From Prevotella sp. (GTDB taxonomy: Bacteria; Bacteroidota; Bacteroidia; Bacteroidales; Bacteroidaceae): a DNA stretch of 64,000 nucleotides. A program made the translations under genes and the position numbers. Positions 1-9,187 of the stretch are shown here, one piece after another. Within the stretch, counting starts at the first letter, position 1, and each line of letters begins with the position of its first letter. The stretch covers positions 62,001 to 126,000 of the forward strand of contig JAFPWS010000026.1 of NCBI GenBank assembly GCA_017412705.1, written 5' to 3'. The notes below the pieces were generated by a model. The model was given only the letters and a program-made list of their open reading frames with translations, made no database searches and had not been told where the DNA came from.

Positions 1-1012
1 CAAACTGCTCCACAGGAATGATACCGTTGACAGCCAGTCGAACATCCTGAACCATCTGGCCGGCATTGATCTCGACCACCAGGATACCCTTCTTCGTCTT
101 GGCCAGCTCGGCAATCTCCTTTGTGGGGAACGGCCACAGGGTGATAGGACGGAACAGTCCTACCTTCAGACCTTCCTCGCGGGCTACCTCGATAGCCTTC
201 TCCGACAGACGGGCAGCACTGCCAAAGGCCACGATGGCATAGTCGGCATCGTCCATCTGCTGCTGCTCGTAGCGTACCTCATTCTCCTGAATCGTGCGAT
301 ACTTCTCCTGCAAGGCCAGATTACGGGCCTCCATAGCCTCAGGCTTCAGCTCCAGCGAGGTAATGACCACACGCTCTCTGGTTTTAGGCTTACCGGTAGA
401 GGCCCAGGGGCACTCCTTGATCACCTCCTCGTCGGTACGACGGGGCTTGAACGGAGGCAGCACCACCTTCTCCATCATCTGTCCAATGACACCATCCGAC
501 AGAATCATGGCAGGATTGCGATACTTGAATGCCAGCTCGAAAGCCAGATCAACGAAGTCAGCCATCTCCTGCACACTGTTGGGAGCCAGCACGATGACGT
601 TGTAGTCACCGTTACCACCACCACGGGTAGCCTGGAAATAGTCGCCCTGCGAAGGCTGGATGGTACCCAGTCCGGGACCGCCACGCTGCACGTTCACAAA
701 CACGCCAGGCACCTCGGCACCAGCCATGTAGGTGATACCCTCCTGCATCAGCGCGATACCGGGCGAGCTTGACGAGGTCATTGCACGCTTACCGGCACCG
801 GCAGCACCATATACCATATAGATTGATGCCAGCTCGCTCTCGGCCTGAACCACCTGCATACCAGTGGTTTCCCAAGGCTTCAGCTCAGCCAGCGTCTCAA
901 TGACTTCACTCTGCGGAGTAATAGGATAGCCGAAATAGCCGTCGCATCCGCAACGAATAGCAGCATGGGCTATTGCCTCATTGCCTTTCATCAACACAAC
1001 TTCCTTTTCCAT
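1..1012 (-). CDS. vorB: 2-oxoacid:ferredoxin oxidoreductase alpha subunit (VorB-like), partial
   Basis: Alpha subunit of a 2-ketoisovalerate/2-oxoacid:ferredoxin oxidoreductase, which decarboxylates branched-chain or related 2-oxoacids to acyl-CoA and passes electrons to ferredoxin. The reading frame starts at 1012 with MEKEVVLMKGNEAIAHAAIR and continues GCDGYFGYPITPQSE, the usual N-terminal pyrimidine-binding segment of this family, and stays open to base 1, so the 3' end lies outside the window. It begins 4 bases after a two-cluster ferredoxin gene on the same strand, the normal VorC-VorB order in Bacteroidales. The substrate (2-ketoisovalerate versus 2-oxoglutarate) cannot be fixed from sequence alone. 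Confidence 0.88.
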   Translation of the reverse strand, partial: MEKEVVLMKGNEAIAHAAIRCGCDGYFGYPITPQSEVIETLAELKPWETTGMQVVQAESELASIYMVYGAAGAGKRAMTSSSSPGIALMQEGITYMAGAEVPGVFVNVQRGGPGLGTIQPSQGDYFQATRGGGNGDYNVIVLAPNSVQEMADFVDLAFELAFKYRNPAMILSDGVIGQMMEKVVLPPFKPRRTDEEVIKECPWASTGKPKTRERVVITSLELKPEAMEARNLALQEKYRTIQENEVRYEQQQMDDADYAIVAFGSAARLSEKAIEVAREEGLKVGLFRPITLWPFPTKEIAELAKTKKGILVVEINAGQMVQDVRLAVNGIIPVEQF

Positions 1013-1015
1013 ACC

Positions 1016-1246
1016 TTACTCCTCCATTTTTTTACGATACACGGTGATACATCCGTCTGGGCAGACAATGCCACACGAGGCACAACCCACACAGGCCTCC
1101 TCGTTGACAGCCTCCACGTAAGGATAGCCGTGCAGATTCACTTTGTTGGCCAAGGCAATTACCTTCTGAGGACAGGCTATGATGCACAACGAGCATCCCT
1201 TACACCTCTCGGTATTCACCTCAATGGCGCCTTTCATCTTTGCCAT
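1016..1246 (-). CDS. 2x[4Fe-4S] ferredoxin subunit of the oxidoreductase
   Basis: Small 76-residue ferredoxin with two CxxCxxCxxxC-type cluster motifs (CKGCSLCIIACP near residues 15-26 and CVGCASCGIVCP near residues 52-63). It is the delta/ferredoxin subunit that accepts electrons from the thiamine-diphosphate centre of the 2-oxoacid oxidoreductase. It stands first in the operon, 3 bases upstream of the VorB-like gene. A Bacteroidetes -7 box (TACTTTTG, complement of 1287-1294) lies about 40 bases upstream and probably drives the operon. Confidence 0.9.
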   Translation of the reverse strand: MAKMKGAIEVNTERCKGCSLCIIACPQKVIALANKVNLHGYPYVEAVNEEACVGCASCGIVCPDGCITVYRKKMEE

Positions 1247-1394
1247 ATTTATTTAGTTTAATGCATTAAATCCTGATTTCGGGGTGCAAAAGTACAAAAA
1301 AAGGTACTAAAAACCAAACGAAAGTGCTTTTTTTTGCTTTTATTGTCGTACCTTTGCCGCAGTTTACACAAAAACAGGATTCAATAGTCAACAA

Positions 1395-2288
1395 ATGGAC
1401 AGGCGGATATATCATTTGGTGGCCTTTATAACGGTGGCCATTTGGGGCAGTACATTCGTGTTTACGAAGATGTTGTTGCTGAACGGATTGTCGCCAGCGC
1501 AAATCTTCACATTGCGTTTCCTTATAGCCTACGTACTGTTGTTGGGTTACGAGCTGCTGTTCAGACCTGCTGAGTTCCGGCTATTGAGTCACACGCTGAA
1601 GGACGAGGCACTGATGGTGGCATTGGGCATTACGGGAGGCAGCGTCTACTTCCTGGCAGAGAATGCAGCCATGCTCTACACCACAGCAACCAATACGTCG
1701 CTCATTGTCTGCTCGTGTCCGCTGTTTGCCATGCTGCTGGTGGCACTGGTCTACAGAGATAGTGAGCGTTTCTCGAAGATACAGGTGTTTGGCTCCGTTC
1801 TGGCCTGCATGGGCATGGCTGTAGTGGTACTGAACGGTCATTTCGTGCTGCATTTGTCGCCCCTTGGCGATACGCTGGCCTTCTGCGCCTGTCTGTGCTG
1901 GGCTGTCTACTCGCTGTTGATGAAGTGGGCCACGGAGCGCTATTCTACGCTATTCATCACCCGAAAGGTGTTTTTCTGGGGCTTGCTGACCATCTTACCT
2001 TATTATATTATAAAGTCTGGATTTCCCTCACTGAACACCATGATGAGCGCCGAGGTGCTATGGAACATTCTTTTCCTGGGTGTCGTGGCCTCAATGCTCT
2101 GCTTCCTTATATGGAACTGGGTCATCAGTAAGCTGGGGGCTGTCGTGGCCACCAACTGGGTCTATCTCAACCCCATCACCACCATCATCTTTGCAGCATG
2201 GCTGCTGAACGAGCAGATAACGTCCTGGTTCCTGCTGGGCACCTGCCTCATCCTTGCTGGCATGTACCTCTGTGACAGGAAAACATGA
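1395..2288 (+). CDS. EamA/DMT-family transporter
   Basis: A 297-residue integral membrane protein with about ten hydrophobic segments in two EamA repeats, for example the opening segment after residue 6 (FITVAIWGSTFVFTKMLLL) and the closing LGTCLILAGMYLCDRK. Members of the drug/metabolite transporter superfamily export small metabolites or amino acids; the substrate here is not predictable. A TACCTTTG box at 1349-1356 lies about 40 bases before the ATG. The gene is monocistronic: its stop is followed by a symmetric terminator shared with the convergent folD unit. Confidence 0.88.
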   Translation: MDRRIYHLVAFITVAIWGSTFVFTKMLLLNGLSPAQIFTLRFLIAYVLLLGYELLFRPAEFRLLSHTLKDEALMVALGITGGSVYFLAENAAMLYTTATNTSLIVCSCPLFAMLLVALVYRDSERFSKIQVFGSVLACMGMAVVVLNGHFVLHLSPLGDTLAFCACLCWAVYSLLMKWATERYSTLFITRKVFFWGLLTILPYYIIKSGFPSLNTMMSAEVLWNILFLGVVASMLCFLIWNWVISKLGAVVATNWVYLNPITTIIFAAWLLNEQITSWFLLGTCLILAGMYLCDRKT

Positions 2289-2291
2289 AAA

Positions 2292-2323
2292 ATAATCCCT
2301 GAGCTTCGAGGCTCAGGGATTAT
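2292..2323. terminator. Bidirectional hairpin terminator
   Basis: A perfect 13-bp stem (2292-2304 with 2311-2323, core AATCCCTGAGC) and six-base loop lies between the convergent DMT transporter gene and the folD unit. The A/T-rich outer ends give short T tracts in both directions. The minus-strand small gene ends inside the stem. Confidence 0.8.
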
Positions 2324-2492
2324 ACATATCCTTGCAGTAGAAGGCCATGATGTCGTCAAGCATACGCTTGGCCTCAACAGCGGGACTGTCCGGGTCAAGT
2401 GCAATAGCCTGGATATAGCAGTTGATGGCTTCGTGCCATTTTGACTCTTTACGGAAGTCGTTACCTTGTTTGTACCACTCCTGAGCCGTCAT
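2313..2492 (-). CDS. Small TPR-like protein
   Basis: A 59-codon gene starting [20 protein letters not shown] and continuing with [20 protein letters not shown], which fits one tetratricopeptide repeat plus a capping helix. Such single-TPR proteins are protein-binding; no partner can be named. Its ATG overlaps the folD stop in an ATGA arrangement (2489-2492), so translation is probably coupled to folD. The overlap, in-frame TPR pattern and position before the terminator argue that it is real. Confidence 0.75.
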   Translation of the reverse strand: MTAQEWYKQGNDFRKESKWHEAINCYIQAIALDPDSPAVEAKRMLDDIMAFYCKDMYNP

Positions 2493-3367
2493 TTATAGTA
2501 TTCTTTCTTGCCGGCAGCGAGGGTATTCTTCATCAGCGAACAGATAGTCATCGGCCCAACCCCACCAGGAACAGGCGTGATGAACGAGCATTTAGGAGCC
2601 ACCTCGTCGAACTTGACATCGCCATTCAGACGGAAACCGCTCTTGCGCGTAGCATCGGGCACGCGGGTGGTGCCTACGTCGACAATGACAGCGCCCTCCT
2701 TCACCATATCAGCTGTCACGAAGTCGGGCTGACCAATGGCGGCAATGATGATGTCGGCCTCCAGACACTCCTTCTTCAGCGTCTTGGAGCGTGAGTGACA
2801 GACCGTTACCGTTGCGTCGCCATACTGTTTCTGCATCATCAGTTGGGCCATGGGCTTGCCAACGATATTGGAACGTCCCAGAATGACACACTTCTTGCCT
2901 GAGGTCTCAATGTTATAACGCTTCAGCAGGGTGATGATGCCAAGAGGGGTGGCTGAGATGAAGCAAGGCAGACCAATGGCCATGCGACCCACATTGATGG
3001 GATGAAAACCATCCACATCCTTTCGGTAGTCGATAGCCTCGATGATTTTCTGCTCGTCAATATGCTTGGGCAGGGGCAGCTGTACGATGAAACCATCCAC
3101 TGTGGTATCACGATTCAGTCGTGATACACACTCCAGCAGCTCCTTTTCCGTCACGTCGTCCTCATAGCGAATAAGCGTACTCTTGAAGCCACAGGCCTCG
3201 CAAGCCAACACCTTGTTCTTCACATAGGTCTCTGAACCACCGTCGTGACCCACCAGCACAGCAGCCAAATGGGGTTGCTTACCCCCTGCAGCTACAATCT
3301 GCCTTACCTCCTCCGCAATCTCAGCCTTAATGGCCGTTGCTGTTGCTTTTCCGTCAATCAGTTGCAT
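2489..3367 (-). CDS. folD: Bifunctional methylenetetrahydrofolate dehydrogenase/cyclohydrolase
   Basis: FolD interconverts 5,10-methylene-, methenyl- and 10-formyl-tetrahydrofolate in cytoplasmic one-carbon metabolism. The 292 residues carry all family motifs: SETYVKNKV with the catalytic lysine, [19 protein letters not shown], the nucleotide-binding loop [11 protein letters not shown] and the C-terminal [10 protein letters not shown]. Length is typical. It lies 31 bases downstream of ffh on the same strand and is followed by a TPR-like gene overlapping by 4 bases, so ffh-folD-TPR may be one transcript. Confidence 0.97.
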   Translation of the reverse strand: MQLIDGKATATAIKAEIAEEVRQIVAAGGKQPHLAAVLVGHDGGSETYVKNKVLACEACGFKSTLIRYEDDVTEKELLECVSRLNRDTTVDGFIVQLPLPKHIDEQKIIEAIDYRKDVDGFHPINVGRMAIGLPCFISATPLGIITLLKRYNIETSGKKCVILGRSNIVGKPMAQLMMQKQYGDATVTVCHSRSKTLKKECLEADIIIAAIGQPDFVTADMVKEGAVIVDVGTTRVPDATRKSGFRLNGDVKFDEVAPKCSFITPVPGGVGPMTICSLMKNTLAAGKKEYYK

Positions 3368-3398
3368 ATCTTTCTAACTTCTAACCTCTAACCACTAA

Positions 3399-4754
3399 TT
3401 AAAGTTTCGGCATGCCTCCACCCTTCATTTTCATTGCCGCAGCCATCTGGGCCATCTTCGACGAGCCCATACCGCTGACCATACGCATCATCTTACGTGT
3501 CTGGTCGAACTGCTTCATCAAGCGGTTCACCTCCTCAATCTTCGTACCCGAGCCCTTGGCTATACGCAGGCGACGGCTCTGGTTGATGATGTCCGGATTC
3601 TGACGTTCCTTGGGAGTCATCGACTGGATGATGGCCTCAATACCCTTAAAGGCATTGTCGTCAATGTCCACATCCTTAATAGCCTTGCCCACACCGGGAA
3701 TCATCGAAGCCAGGTCCTTGATGTTACCCATCTTCTTAATCTGCTGTATCTGGCCCATAAAGTCGTCAAAGTCAAACTTGTTCTTGCGGATCTTCTTCTC
3801 CAGGCGCTTAGCCTCCTCCTCGTCGAACTGCATCTGGGCACGCTCAACCAGTGAGACAACGTCACCCATTCCCAAGATACGGTCGGCCATACGGTCGGGA
3901 TGGAACACATCGATAGCCTCCATCTTCTCGCCCGTACCGATAAACTTGATAGGCTTGGTGACCACCGTGCGTATCGACAGGGCAGCACCGCCACGGGTGT
4001 CACCGTCGAGCTTCGTCAGCACCACGCCGTCGAAGTCCAGCCGGTCGTTGAACTCCTTGGCCGTGTTGACGGCATCCTGACCAGTCATCGAGTCTACAAC
4101 GAACAGCGTCTCGTCAGGGTTGACAGCCTGCTTCAGGTCAGCTATCTCGTTCATCATCTCCTCATCGATAGCCAGACGACCAGCGGTATCGATGATGACG
4201 ACGTTATAATTCTTGGCCTTGGCCTCCTTGATAGCATGATTGGCTATCTCGACCACGTTCTTGTTCTCAGGTTCTGAATAGACCGGAACACCTACACTCT
4301 CGCCCACCACCTTCAGCTGCTCGATAGCGGCAGGACGATAGACGTCACAGGCCACCAGCAACGCTTTCTTGTGCTGGCGGCTCTTCAGCATGTTGGCCAG
4401 CTTACCCGAGAAGGTGGTCTTACCAGAACCCTGCAGACCAGACATCAGGATGACGGCAGGACGGCCCTCCAGCTTCAGCTCCACGGCCTTGCCACCCATC
4501 AGCTCTGCCAGCTCGTCGTGCACAATCTTCACCATGAGCTGTCCTGGCTTGATGGCCGTCAGCACGTTCATGCCCAGCGCCTTCTGCTTTACCGTGTCTG
4601 TAAACGTCTTGGCCACCTTGTAGTTGACGTCGGCATCCAACAGGGCCTTGCGGACGTCCTTCAGAGTCTCCGCAACGTTAATTTCGGTGATTTTACCCTC
4701 ACCCTTCAGTATCTTGAACGACCGTTCAAGTCTGTCACTTAAGTTCTCAAACAT
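3399..4754 (-). CDS. ffh: Signal recognition particle GTPase Ffh
   Basis: Protein component of the signal recognition particle, which binds signal sequences as they leave the ribosome and delivers them to FtsY at the membrane. The 451 residues show an N-terminal helical domain, a GTPase G domain (P-loop GLQGSGKTT, DTAGR, TKLDGDTRGG) and a Met-rich C-terminal M domain ending MAAAMKMKGGGMPKL that binds 4.5S RNA and signal peptides. Start at MFENLSDRLERSF is the family start. A full promoter lies 25-56 bases upstream. Confidence 0.98.
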   Translation of the reverse strand: MFENLSDRLERSFKILKGEGKITEINVAETLKDVRKALLDADVNYKVAKTFTDTVKQKALGMNVLTAIKPGQLMVKIVHDELAELMGGKAVELKLEGRPAVILMSGLQGSGKTTFSGKLANMLKSRQHKKALLVACDVYRPAAIEQLKVVGESVGVPVYSEPENKNVVEIANHAIKEAKAKNYNVVIIDTAGRLAIDEEMMNEIADLKQAVNPDETLFVVDSMTGQDAVNTAKEFNDRLDFDGVVLTKLDGDTRGGAALSIRTVVTKPIKFIGTGEKMEAIDVFHPDRMADRILGMGDVVSLVERAQMQFDEEEAKRLEKKIRKNKFDFDDFMGQIQQIKKMGNIKDLASMIPGVGKAIKDVDIDDNAFKGIEAIIQSMTPKERQNPDIINQSRRLRIAKGSGTKIEEVNRLMKQFDQTRKMMRMVSGMGSSKMAQMAAAMKMKGGGMPKL

Positions 4755-4778
4755 ACCTTATTATATTATTTTGGGGTG

Positions 4779-4810
4779 CAAAGATACGAATAAGTGAGCA
4801 CAATGCCAAA
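4779..4810 (-). promoter_or_regulatory. Promoter of ffh
   Basis: Read on the minus strand, TTTG (complement of 4807-4810), exactly 20 bases, then TATCTTTG (complement of 4779-4786). This is the Bacteroidetes primary sigma factor -33/-7 pattern, 25 bases before the ffh ATG. Confidence 0.8.
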
Positions 4811-4905
4811 GAAAATCGGGATTTTCTTTTGCATTGTCGAACGCGAGTATCTTCTCCAAGAGGGGAGAAAGATACGAATAAGTGAGCAGAATGCCAAAAG
4901 AAAAA
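4780..4905. repeat. Duplicated promoter-spacer repeat upstream of ffh
   Basis: A block of about 35 bp beginning AAAGATACGAATAAGTGAGC occurs at 4780 and again at 4868 with few changes. The first copy holds the ffh -7 box (TATCTTTG on the minus strand); in the second copy the last base of that box is changed (TATCTTTC). The duplication covers the whole core promoter including the spacer, so the second copy is a weakened upstream promoter or a relic. Confidence 0.75.
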
Positions 4906-4943
4906 GAGAATTTTTCTTTGGTTTTCAGAAATGCAACCACCCT

Positions 4944-5525
4944 TCATTCGTCTTTGGGACGCATGGAAAACTCGCAGCCACAATACTGCTGGTTGTAAAA
5001 ACCGTATTCTTTCAATAGCCGACTGCGCCTGTCTTGCAACCCACCCTTACGCCAGTTCTGCGCCCAGAACTGCGTTCCGGCAACAGACTCTTGTGCCTTC
5101 AACCCTGCTCGTTCTATCTGTTCCAGACACTTCCACCGACTGGAAGCTAACGTCGTAGCAAAATACGGAATGCCAAGCTCATGCGCCTTCTGGGCCGTTT
5201 TCGTCAGACGCAACGTAAAACATTGCTCACAACGCCGTCCTCGCTCGGGTTCGTCCTCCAAGCCGCACACGCTCGCTCGCCAACCCTCATGGTCGTAGTC
5301 GCCGTCAATCCACTGTAGCCCCAGCGACGTAGCATGGCGCCTGCTCTCCTCTTTTCGAATTTCATATTCCTCACGAGGAAAGATATTGGGATTGTAATAG
5401 AAAATAGTAGGTTTTACACCATGTCCCACCAGCCATTCCACAATGGCCGACGAGCATGGCGCACAGCAAGCGTGCAACAGCACCTCCTTGCACCCTTCAG
5501 GAATGATGATCGCTGGTTGTTTCAT
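4944..5525 (-). CDS. queH: Epoxyqueuosine reductase QueH
   Basis: QueH reduces epoxyqueuosine to queuosine in the wobble base of certain tRNAs and is unrelated to QueG. The 193 residues contain the family cysteines: HACCAPCSS near residue 20, a CGLEDEP..RRCEQC pair in the middle and YCGCEF near the end, proposed to bind an iron-sulfur cluster. I chose the ATG at 5525 (MKQPAIII); a longer TTG frame would overlap the -7 box TACTTTTG that immediately precedes it. Monocistronic. Confidence 0.9.
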   Translation of the reverse strand: MKQPAIIIPEGCKEVLLHACCAPCSSAIVEWLVGHGVKPTIFYYNPNIFPREEYEIRKEESRRHATSLGLQWIDGDYDHEGWRASVCGLEDEPERGRRCEQCFTLRLTKTAQKAHELGIPYFATTLASSRWKCLEQIERAGLKAQESVAGTQFWAQNWRKGGLQDRRSRLLKEYGFYNQQYCGCEFSMRPKDE

Positions 5526-5630
5526 ATCACTTTTCGAGGACAAAAGTAACAATTCCCCATGAAACGGCCAAATTATCAGTCAATATTTTATGCATACAAC
5601 GTATTTGCCAGCGGGATAAACACACGAAAA

Positions 5631-5689
5631 GGCTACGGTCCGCGAGGATAGGGGTATTTTTTATGTCACCGCCCCATCGGACCGTAGCC
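5631..5689 (-). terminator. Terminator-like hairpin after the GlsB-like gene
   Basis: A perfect 12-bp inverted repeat (GGCTACGGTCCG at 5631-5642, its complement at 5678-5689) encloses 35 bases that contain a smaller GGGG/CCCC pairing (5651-5654 with 5672-5675). Read on the minus strand it follows the GlsB-like stop by 33 bases and ends in CCTTTTC, so it most likely terminates that gene. The long enclosed loop is unusual for a simple terminator. Confidence 0.6.
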
Positions 5690-5722
5690 GTTGTGTCAGC
5701 AGATAACCCCCATCAGGCATCC

Positions 5723-5962
5723 TCACTTCTTGATAAGCGAAGCAACCCACAGGATGGCCACAGCGCCAACGATGGCTGTTCCCAGCTGTCCGAGCAATCC
5801 ACCCCAGGCGATGCCCAGCTGTTCGAACAGCCAGCCACCAACCAGACCGCCAAAGAGTCCAAGTACGAGATTCATAATGAAGCCGAAGCCTCCACCTTTC
5901 ATCAACTTACCAGCGCAAAAGCCAGCCAGACATCCAATAATGATTGAACCGATAATTCCCAT
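5723..5962 (-). CDS. GlsB/YeaQ/YmgE-family stress response membrane protein
   Basis: A 79-residue, very hydrophobic, glycine-rich protein with three membrane segments, starting MGIIGSIIIGCLAGFCAGKL and ending AILWVASLIKK. This is the transglycosylase-associated/GlsB family of small membrane proteins linked to stress; the biochemical role is unknown. The ATG at 5962 is preceded by the -7 box TACCTTTG (complement of 5995-6002), which excludes the longer upstream frame. Confidence 0.88.
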   Translation of the reverse strand: MGIIGSIIIGCLAGFCAGKLMKGGGFGFIMNLVLGLFGGLVGGWLFEQLGIAWGGLLGQLGTAIVGAVAILWVASLIKK

Positions 5963-6121
5963 TTTCTTGTATTTTATTAAAATGAATGATGCTGCAAAGG
6001 TAGCTGTTTTTCTGGTTATCGCCAAGAAAGGGAGTAAAAAAGTTGGGAAATGCATGGGAGAATATGAGTATTTTTTTGTACCTTTGCACGCATTATAGCA
6101 CATAACATGCCAGTTTAACCG

Positions 6122-7636
6122 ATGAAGACGGAAAATATAAAAAGAAGAATCGAAGCTATGTGGATGGGTGTTGCCGTCATTTTGGCAGCCGCCGTTCTGA
6201 ACGAAGTTCTGAGCTTCGCTACCTATTCCTATACCAAGAGGACCGTGCAACAGCAGACGGCAGAGCGGACCAAGCACGACTTGAAGGAGTTGCAGCGCAT
6301 CACCAACCTAAAGGCGCGCGTGGAATCGGCCGTACAGGCTACGGTCAGCCTCGTGGAGGAGAATCTGGAGAACCGTCAGGAAATGTACCGTATATGTGCC
6401 ATGCTGGTAGACCGCAACCAGCACATCATAGGTAGCGCCGTGGCTTTGCGCCCCGGTTTCTATCACAAGACAGACTCGGCCTTTGCAGCCTTTGCATATC
6501 AGACGACGGACAAAGGGGCAATATCCACCAAACAGCTGCCCTACGACTACGAGACATGGGAGTGGTACGAGCGTCCGATGGCCAAAGACTCTGTCTGGTG
6601 GAGCGAGCCCTACAGAGACTCCGGTGGCTCTGACATGCTCATCTATACCTTTTCGGTTCCGATACACAACCAACAGCATGAGTGCGTTGGCGTGTTAACA
6701 GGCGACATCAACTATAGTGAAATGGTGTTTAACACGAGTGTCGATGAGGTCCGGCTCGACCGGCTGCATCTCTGGACGATGCTGTCCGGACTGGTCAGTA
6801 TCGCACTGATAGTGCTTATCGTATGGCGCTCGGCACGTAGCATCCGCAAGGTGAACAAGCTGATGACTGAACAAAAGCTGCTGACCCAGGAGCTGCAGAT
6901 AGCCAGCAACATCCAAGGGGCCATGCTACCAACGACATCGGTACAGGAGAATGCGCGCCACCACTTGGACGTGAGCGTGAAGCTACTCAGTGCCTCCAAT
7001 GTCAGCGCAGACCTTTACGACTACTTCTATGCAGGGCACTCACTGGTATTCTGTATGGGCGATGTGCCGGGCTGTAACGTCAGGGCGTCTGTGCTGATGG
7101 CCGTCACCCGCAGTGTGTTCCGTACCGCAGCAGCAGCTATTGCAGCAGCATCCGAAGTCCCCTCTCCGGCTGCCATCGTCAAAGCCATGAACAAGCCTCT
7201 CTACTCTATCAACGACAGTGAGATGTTCACCACCCTGTTCGTGGGTGTACTGAATCTCGACAATGCCCGTATGACCTACTGTAACGCAGGTCACCCATGG
7301 CCTGTCATACTGAGTCCGAACACCGGAGCCCGTCAGCTTGAGCTAAAGCCCAACATTCCGATAGGGATTATAGAGGACTACGATTACGAAGAGCAATACG
7401 TCACATTAGTGGAAGATGCAACTTTCTTCTGTTTTACTGACGGCCTATATGAGACGGAGAACCTTTCACACGAGACGTTCGGGATGAAACGCTTGATGGC
7501 ACGACTCAACAAATCAGCAATCAACGAGGAGTCGCCTGAACGCATTCTTGAGCGCATGTCAACTGACGTAGAGAATTTCCGTGGCAAAGCAGAACGTATT
7601 GACGATGCCGCGATGGTGGCTATTAAGGTATTATAG
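6122..7636 (+). CDS. Membrane sensor PP2C/SpoIIE-type serine/threonine phosphatase
   Basis: A 504-residue membrane protein: N-terminal transmembrane helix (about residues 15-35), an extracytoplasmic Cache-like sensor region ([20 protein letters not shown] and [12 protein letters not shown] are typical), a second helix (about 222-240), a short helical linker without a clear HAMP domain, and a SpoIIE/RsbU phosphatase domain. Metal-binding aspartates of the phosphatase are kept ([27 protein letters not shown]). Such enzymes dephosphorylate anti-sigma-factor antagonists; no anti-sigma partner is next to it. TACCTTTG at 6079-6086 is the likely -7 box. Confidence 0.87.
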   Translation: MKTENIKRRIEAMWMGVAVILAAAVLNEVLSFATYSYTKRTVQQQTAERTKHDLKELQRITNLKARVESAVQATVSLVEENLENRQEMYRICAMLVDRNQHIIGSAVALRPGFYHKTDSAFAAFAYQTTDKGAISTKQLPYDYETWEWYERPMAKDSVWWSEPYRDSGGSDMLIYTFSVPIHNQQHECVGVLTGDINYSEMVFNTSVDEVRLDRLHLWTMLSGLVSIALIVLIVWRSARSIRKVNKLMTEQKLLTQELQIASNIQGAMLPTTSVQENARHHLDVSVKLLSASNVSADLYDYFYAGHSLVFCMGDVPGCNVRASVLMAVTRSVFRTAAAAIAAASEVPSPAAIVKAMNKPLYSINDSEMFTTLFVGVLNLDNARMTYCNAGHPWPVILSPNTGARQLELKPNIPIGIIEDYDYEEQYVTLVEDATFFCFTDGLYETENLSHETFGMKRLMARLNKSAINEESPERILERMSTDVENFRGKAERIDDAAMVAIKVL

Positions 7637-8446
7637 TCCGCGGGCTTTCCAAATCTTGTCTTTGGCGGCGTTTATCTCCTGGAACTTCTTCTCGGCGGCC
7701 TTGCGGATATCCTCGCCAAGGGCGGCCACCTTGTCGGGATGGTGTTCGAGAGCCAGACGGCGATAGGCCTTCTTCAGCTCGTCGTCAGTAGCATCAGGCG
7801 ATACGCCCAACACCCGATAGGCCGACTCCAAGTCATCCTTGCCCAGCCCCAGCATGGAGTCCACCTCGTCGACAGACATCTGCATCCACTGGGCACACTC
7901 CTTCATGGCCGAGACTTCAGAAGAATCGACCTTGCCGTCGGCCTGCGAAATCATGACAAGAAAGTTCAGCAACTGCAGACGTTGCGAGTAGTCCATATTA
8001 AGAGCTATCTGCTGACAGCACTGCATGACCGTCGACTTGAAAGCAGAGGCTCCGACACGCTTCTGCTCGTCAAAAAGTTTCCTAAGGATTTCATCGCCCT
8101 GTTGACGGGCTGCGTCGCCAAAGTTCTGGCGCAGCACATTGCGCACCAGTTCCATCTCAGAGTGCATCACCCTGCCATCGGCCTTGATGACGTATGAGGC
8201 CAACACAAGCATGGAGAAAAGGAAGCTGTTACGCTGACCCTGATAAGACTGTTGCCGACCGTACGACTGACCGTAAGTCTGCGACTGGAAGCCACTCTGT
8301 CCGTCGAAGGTACCCTGTGTCTCAGGCGTGTTTACCGCATCAAGCATCGAGTCGAACAGACCACCCAGCACAATGCCTGCCAGTGCCCCAAGCGGGCCGG
8401 CACTCATAAAACCGAGGAAACCTCCTATCCACTTACCTAACGCCAT
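7631..8446 (-). CDS. DjlA-like TerB/J-domain co-chaperone
   Basis: A 271-residue protein with a glycine-rich hydrophobic N terminus ([22 protein letters not shown]), a glutamine-rich linker, a TerB-like helical domain (about residues 75-190) and a C-terminal J domain ([20 protein letters not shown]) containing the HPD tripeptide that stimulates DnaK. The order matches DjlA. It is convergent with the phosphatase gene and the two stop ends overlap by 6 bases. Confidence 0.88.
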   Translation of the reverse strand: MALGKWIGGFLGFMSAGPLGALAGIVLGGLFDSMLDAVNTPETQGTFDGQSGFQSQTYGQSYGRQQSYQGQRNSFLFSMLVLASYVIKADGRVMHSEMELVRNVLRQNFGDAARQQGDEILRKLFDEQKRVGASAFKSTVMQCCQQIALNMDYSQRLQLLNFLVMISQADGKVDSSEVSAMKECAQWMQMSVDEVDSMLGLGKDDLESAYRVLGVSPDATDDELKKAYRRLALEHHPDKVAALGEDIRKAAEKKFQEINAAKDKIWKARGL

Positions 8447-8485
8447 AACCTGTACTTATCACTAATCACTCAACACTTATCACTT

Positions 8486-9148
8486 CTAATACTCATGCCA
8501 CCAAACGCTGCCATTCTTCTCTTCACGCTCCAGATCGTCTATCAGACACTCTGCCAAGCGTAGTACCGTCTCCTGAGGCAGCTGGAAACGCTTGTCCTGA
8601 CTACGGGGATTGATAGATGCCAGAAAGTGGGGCATCTCCTGCTTGTAGACCTCCTTCATACGCAGATTATCACCATTCACACCAGAGCAGGAATAGGTGA
8701 TGTTTGCCAGACGGTCGCACAGCTTGACAAAGGGAGCGTAGGGCGTCTCACGAATACCCTTATAATACTTCTCCCCTGCTCTTTCAGCACGGGTACGCCC
8801 CTTGTCGTTGGTCAGCGCATATACTATCTCTGTTGCCATCAGGGCCTGCTCTTCCGTCAAGACGCCACGGGCTATCTTCATGACGTCATTATAGGTCTGA
8901 CGGGCATCCTCTATGCTGTCATGGTAATAGCCGCCAAAGAACAACGGCAGCACGTCATCCTCCTGAATACACACCAGATGACCAAAGTCACGGATACTAT
9001 TGACTACCATATCCAGATGATAGCCATAGGGCAGCGAGTCACCATAGGTCTGGTTAACACTCTGGTGTAACTCATGCGCTGACTGGCGAATCTGCATGAT
9101 CTTGTCAGCGTATTTTTGCATATATGCTTCAAACTGTTGTCTCTCCAT
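8486..9148 (-). CDS. HD-domain hydrolase, SpoT-hydrolase/SAH-like
   Basis: A 220-residue HD-superfamily phosphohydrolase. The metal and nucleotide motifs match the ppGpp hydrolase fold: H44 in YGYHLDMV, H76-D77 followed by E80-D81 (YYHDSIEDA), and D145-R146-x-x-N149 (KLCDRLANI). That set resembles small alarmone hydrolases, so ppGpp or another nucleotide is a reasonable but unproven substrate. The -7 box TACCTTTG lies only 7 bases before the ATG, so either the mRNA is leaderless or the start is Met10 at 9121. Separate from the tyrA operon by 39 bases and its own promoter. Confidence 0.78.
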   Translation of the reverse strand: MERQQFEAYMQKYADKIMQIRQSAHELHQSVNQTYGDSLPYGYHLDMVVNSIRDFGHLVCIQEDDVLPLFFGGYYHDSIEDARQTYNDVMKIARGVLTEEQALMATEIVYALTNDKGRTRAERAGEKYYKGIRETPYAPFVKLCDRLANITYSCSGVNGDNLRMKEVYKQEMPHFLASINPRSQDKRFQLPQETVLRLAECLIDDLEREEKNGSVWWHEY

Positions 9149-9187
9149 AGGCGCAAAGGTACAACTTTTTTTGCAAATACATGCATC

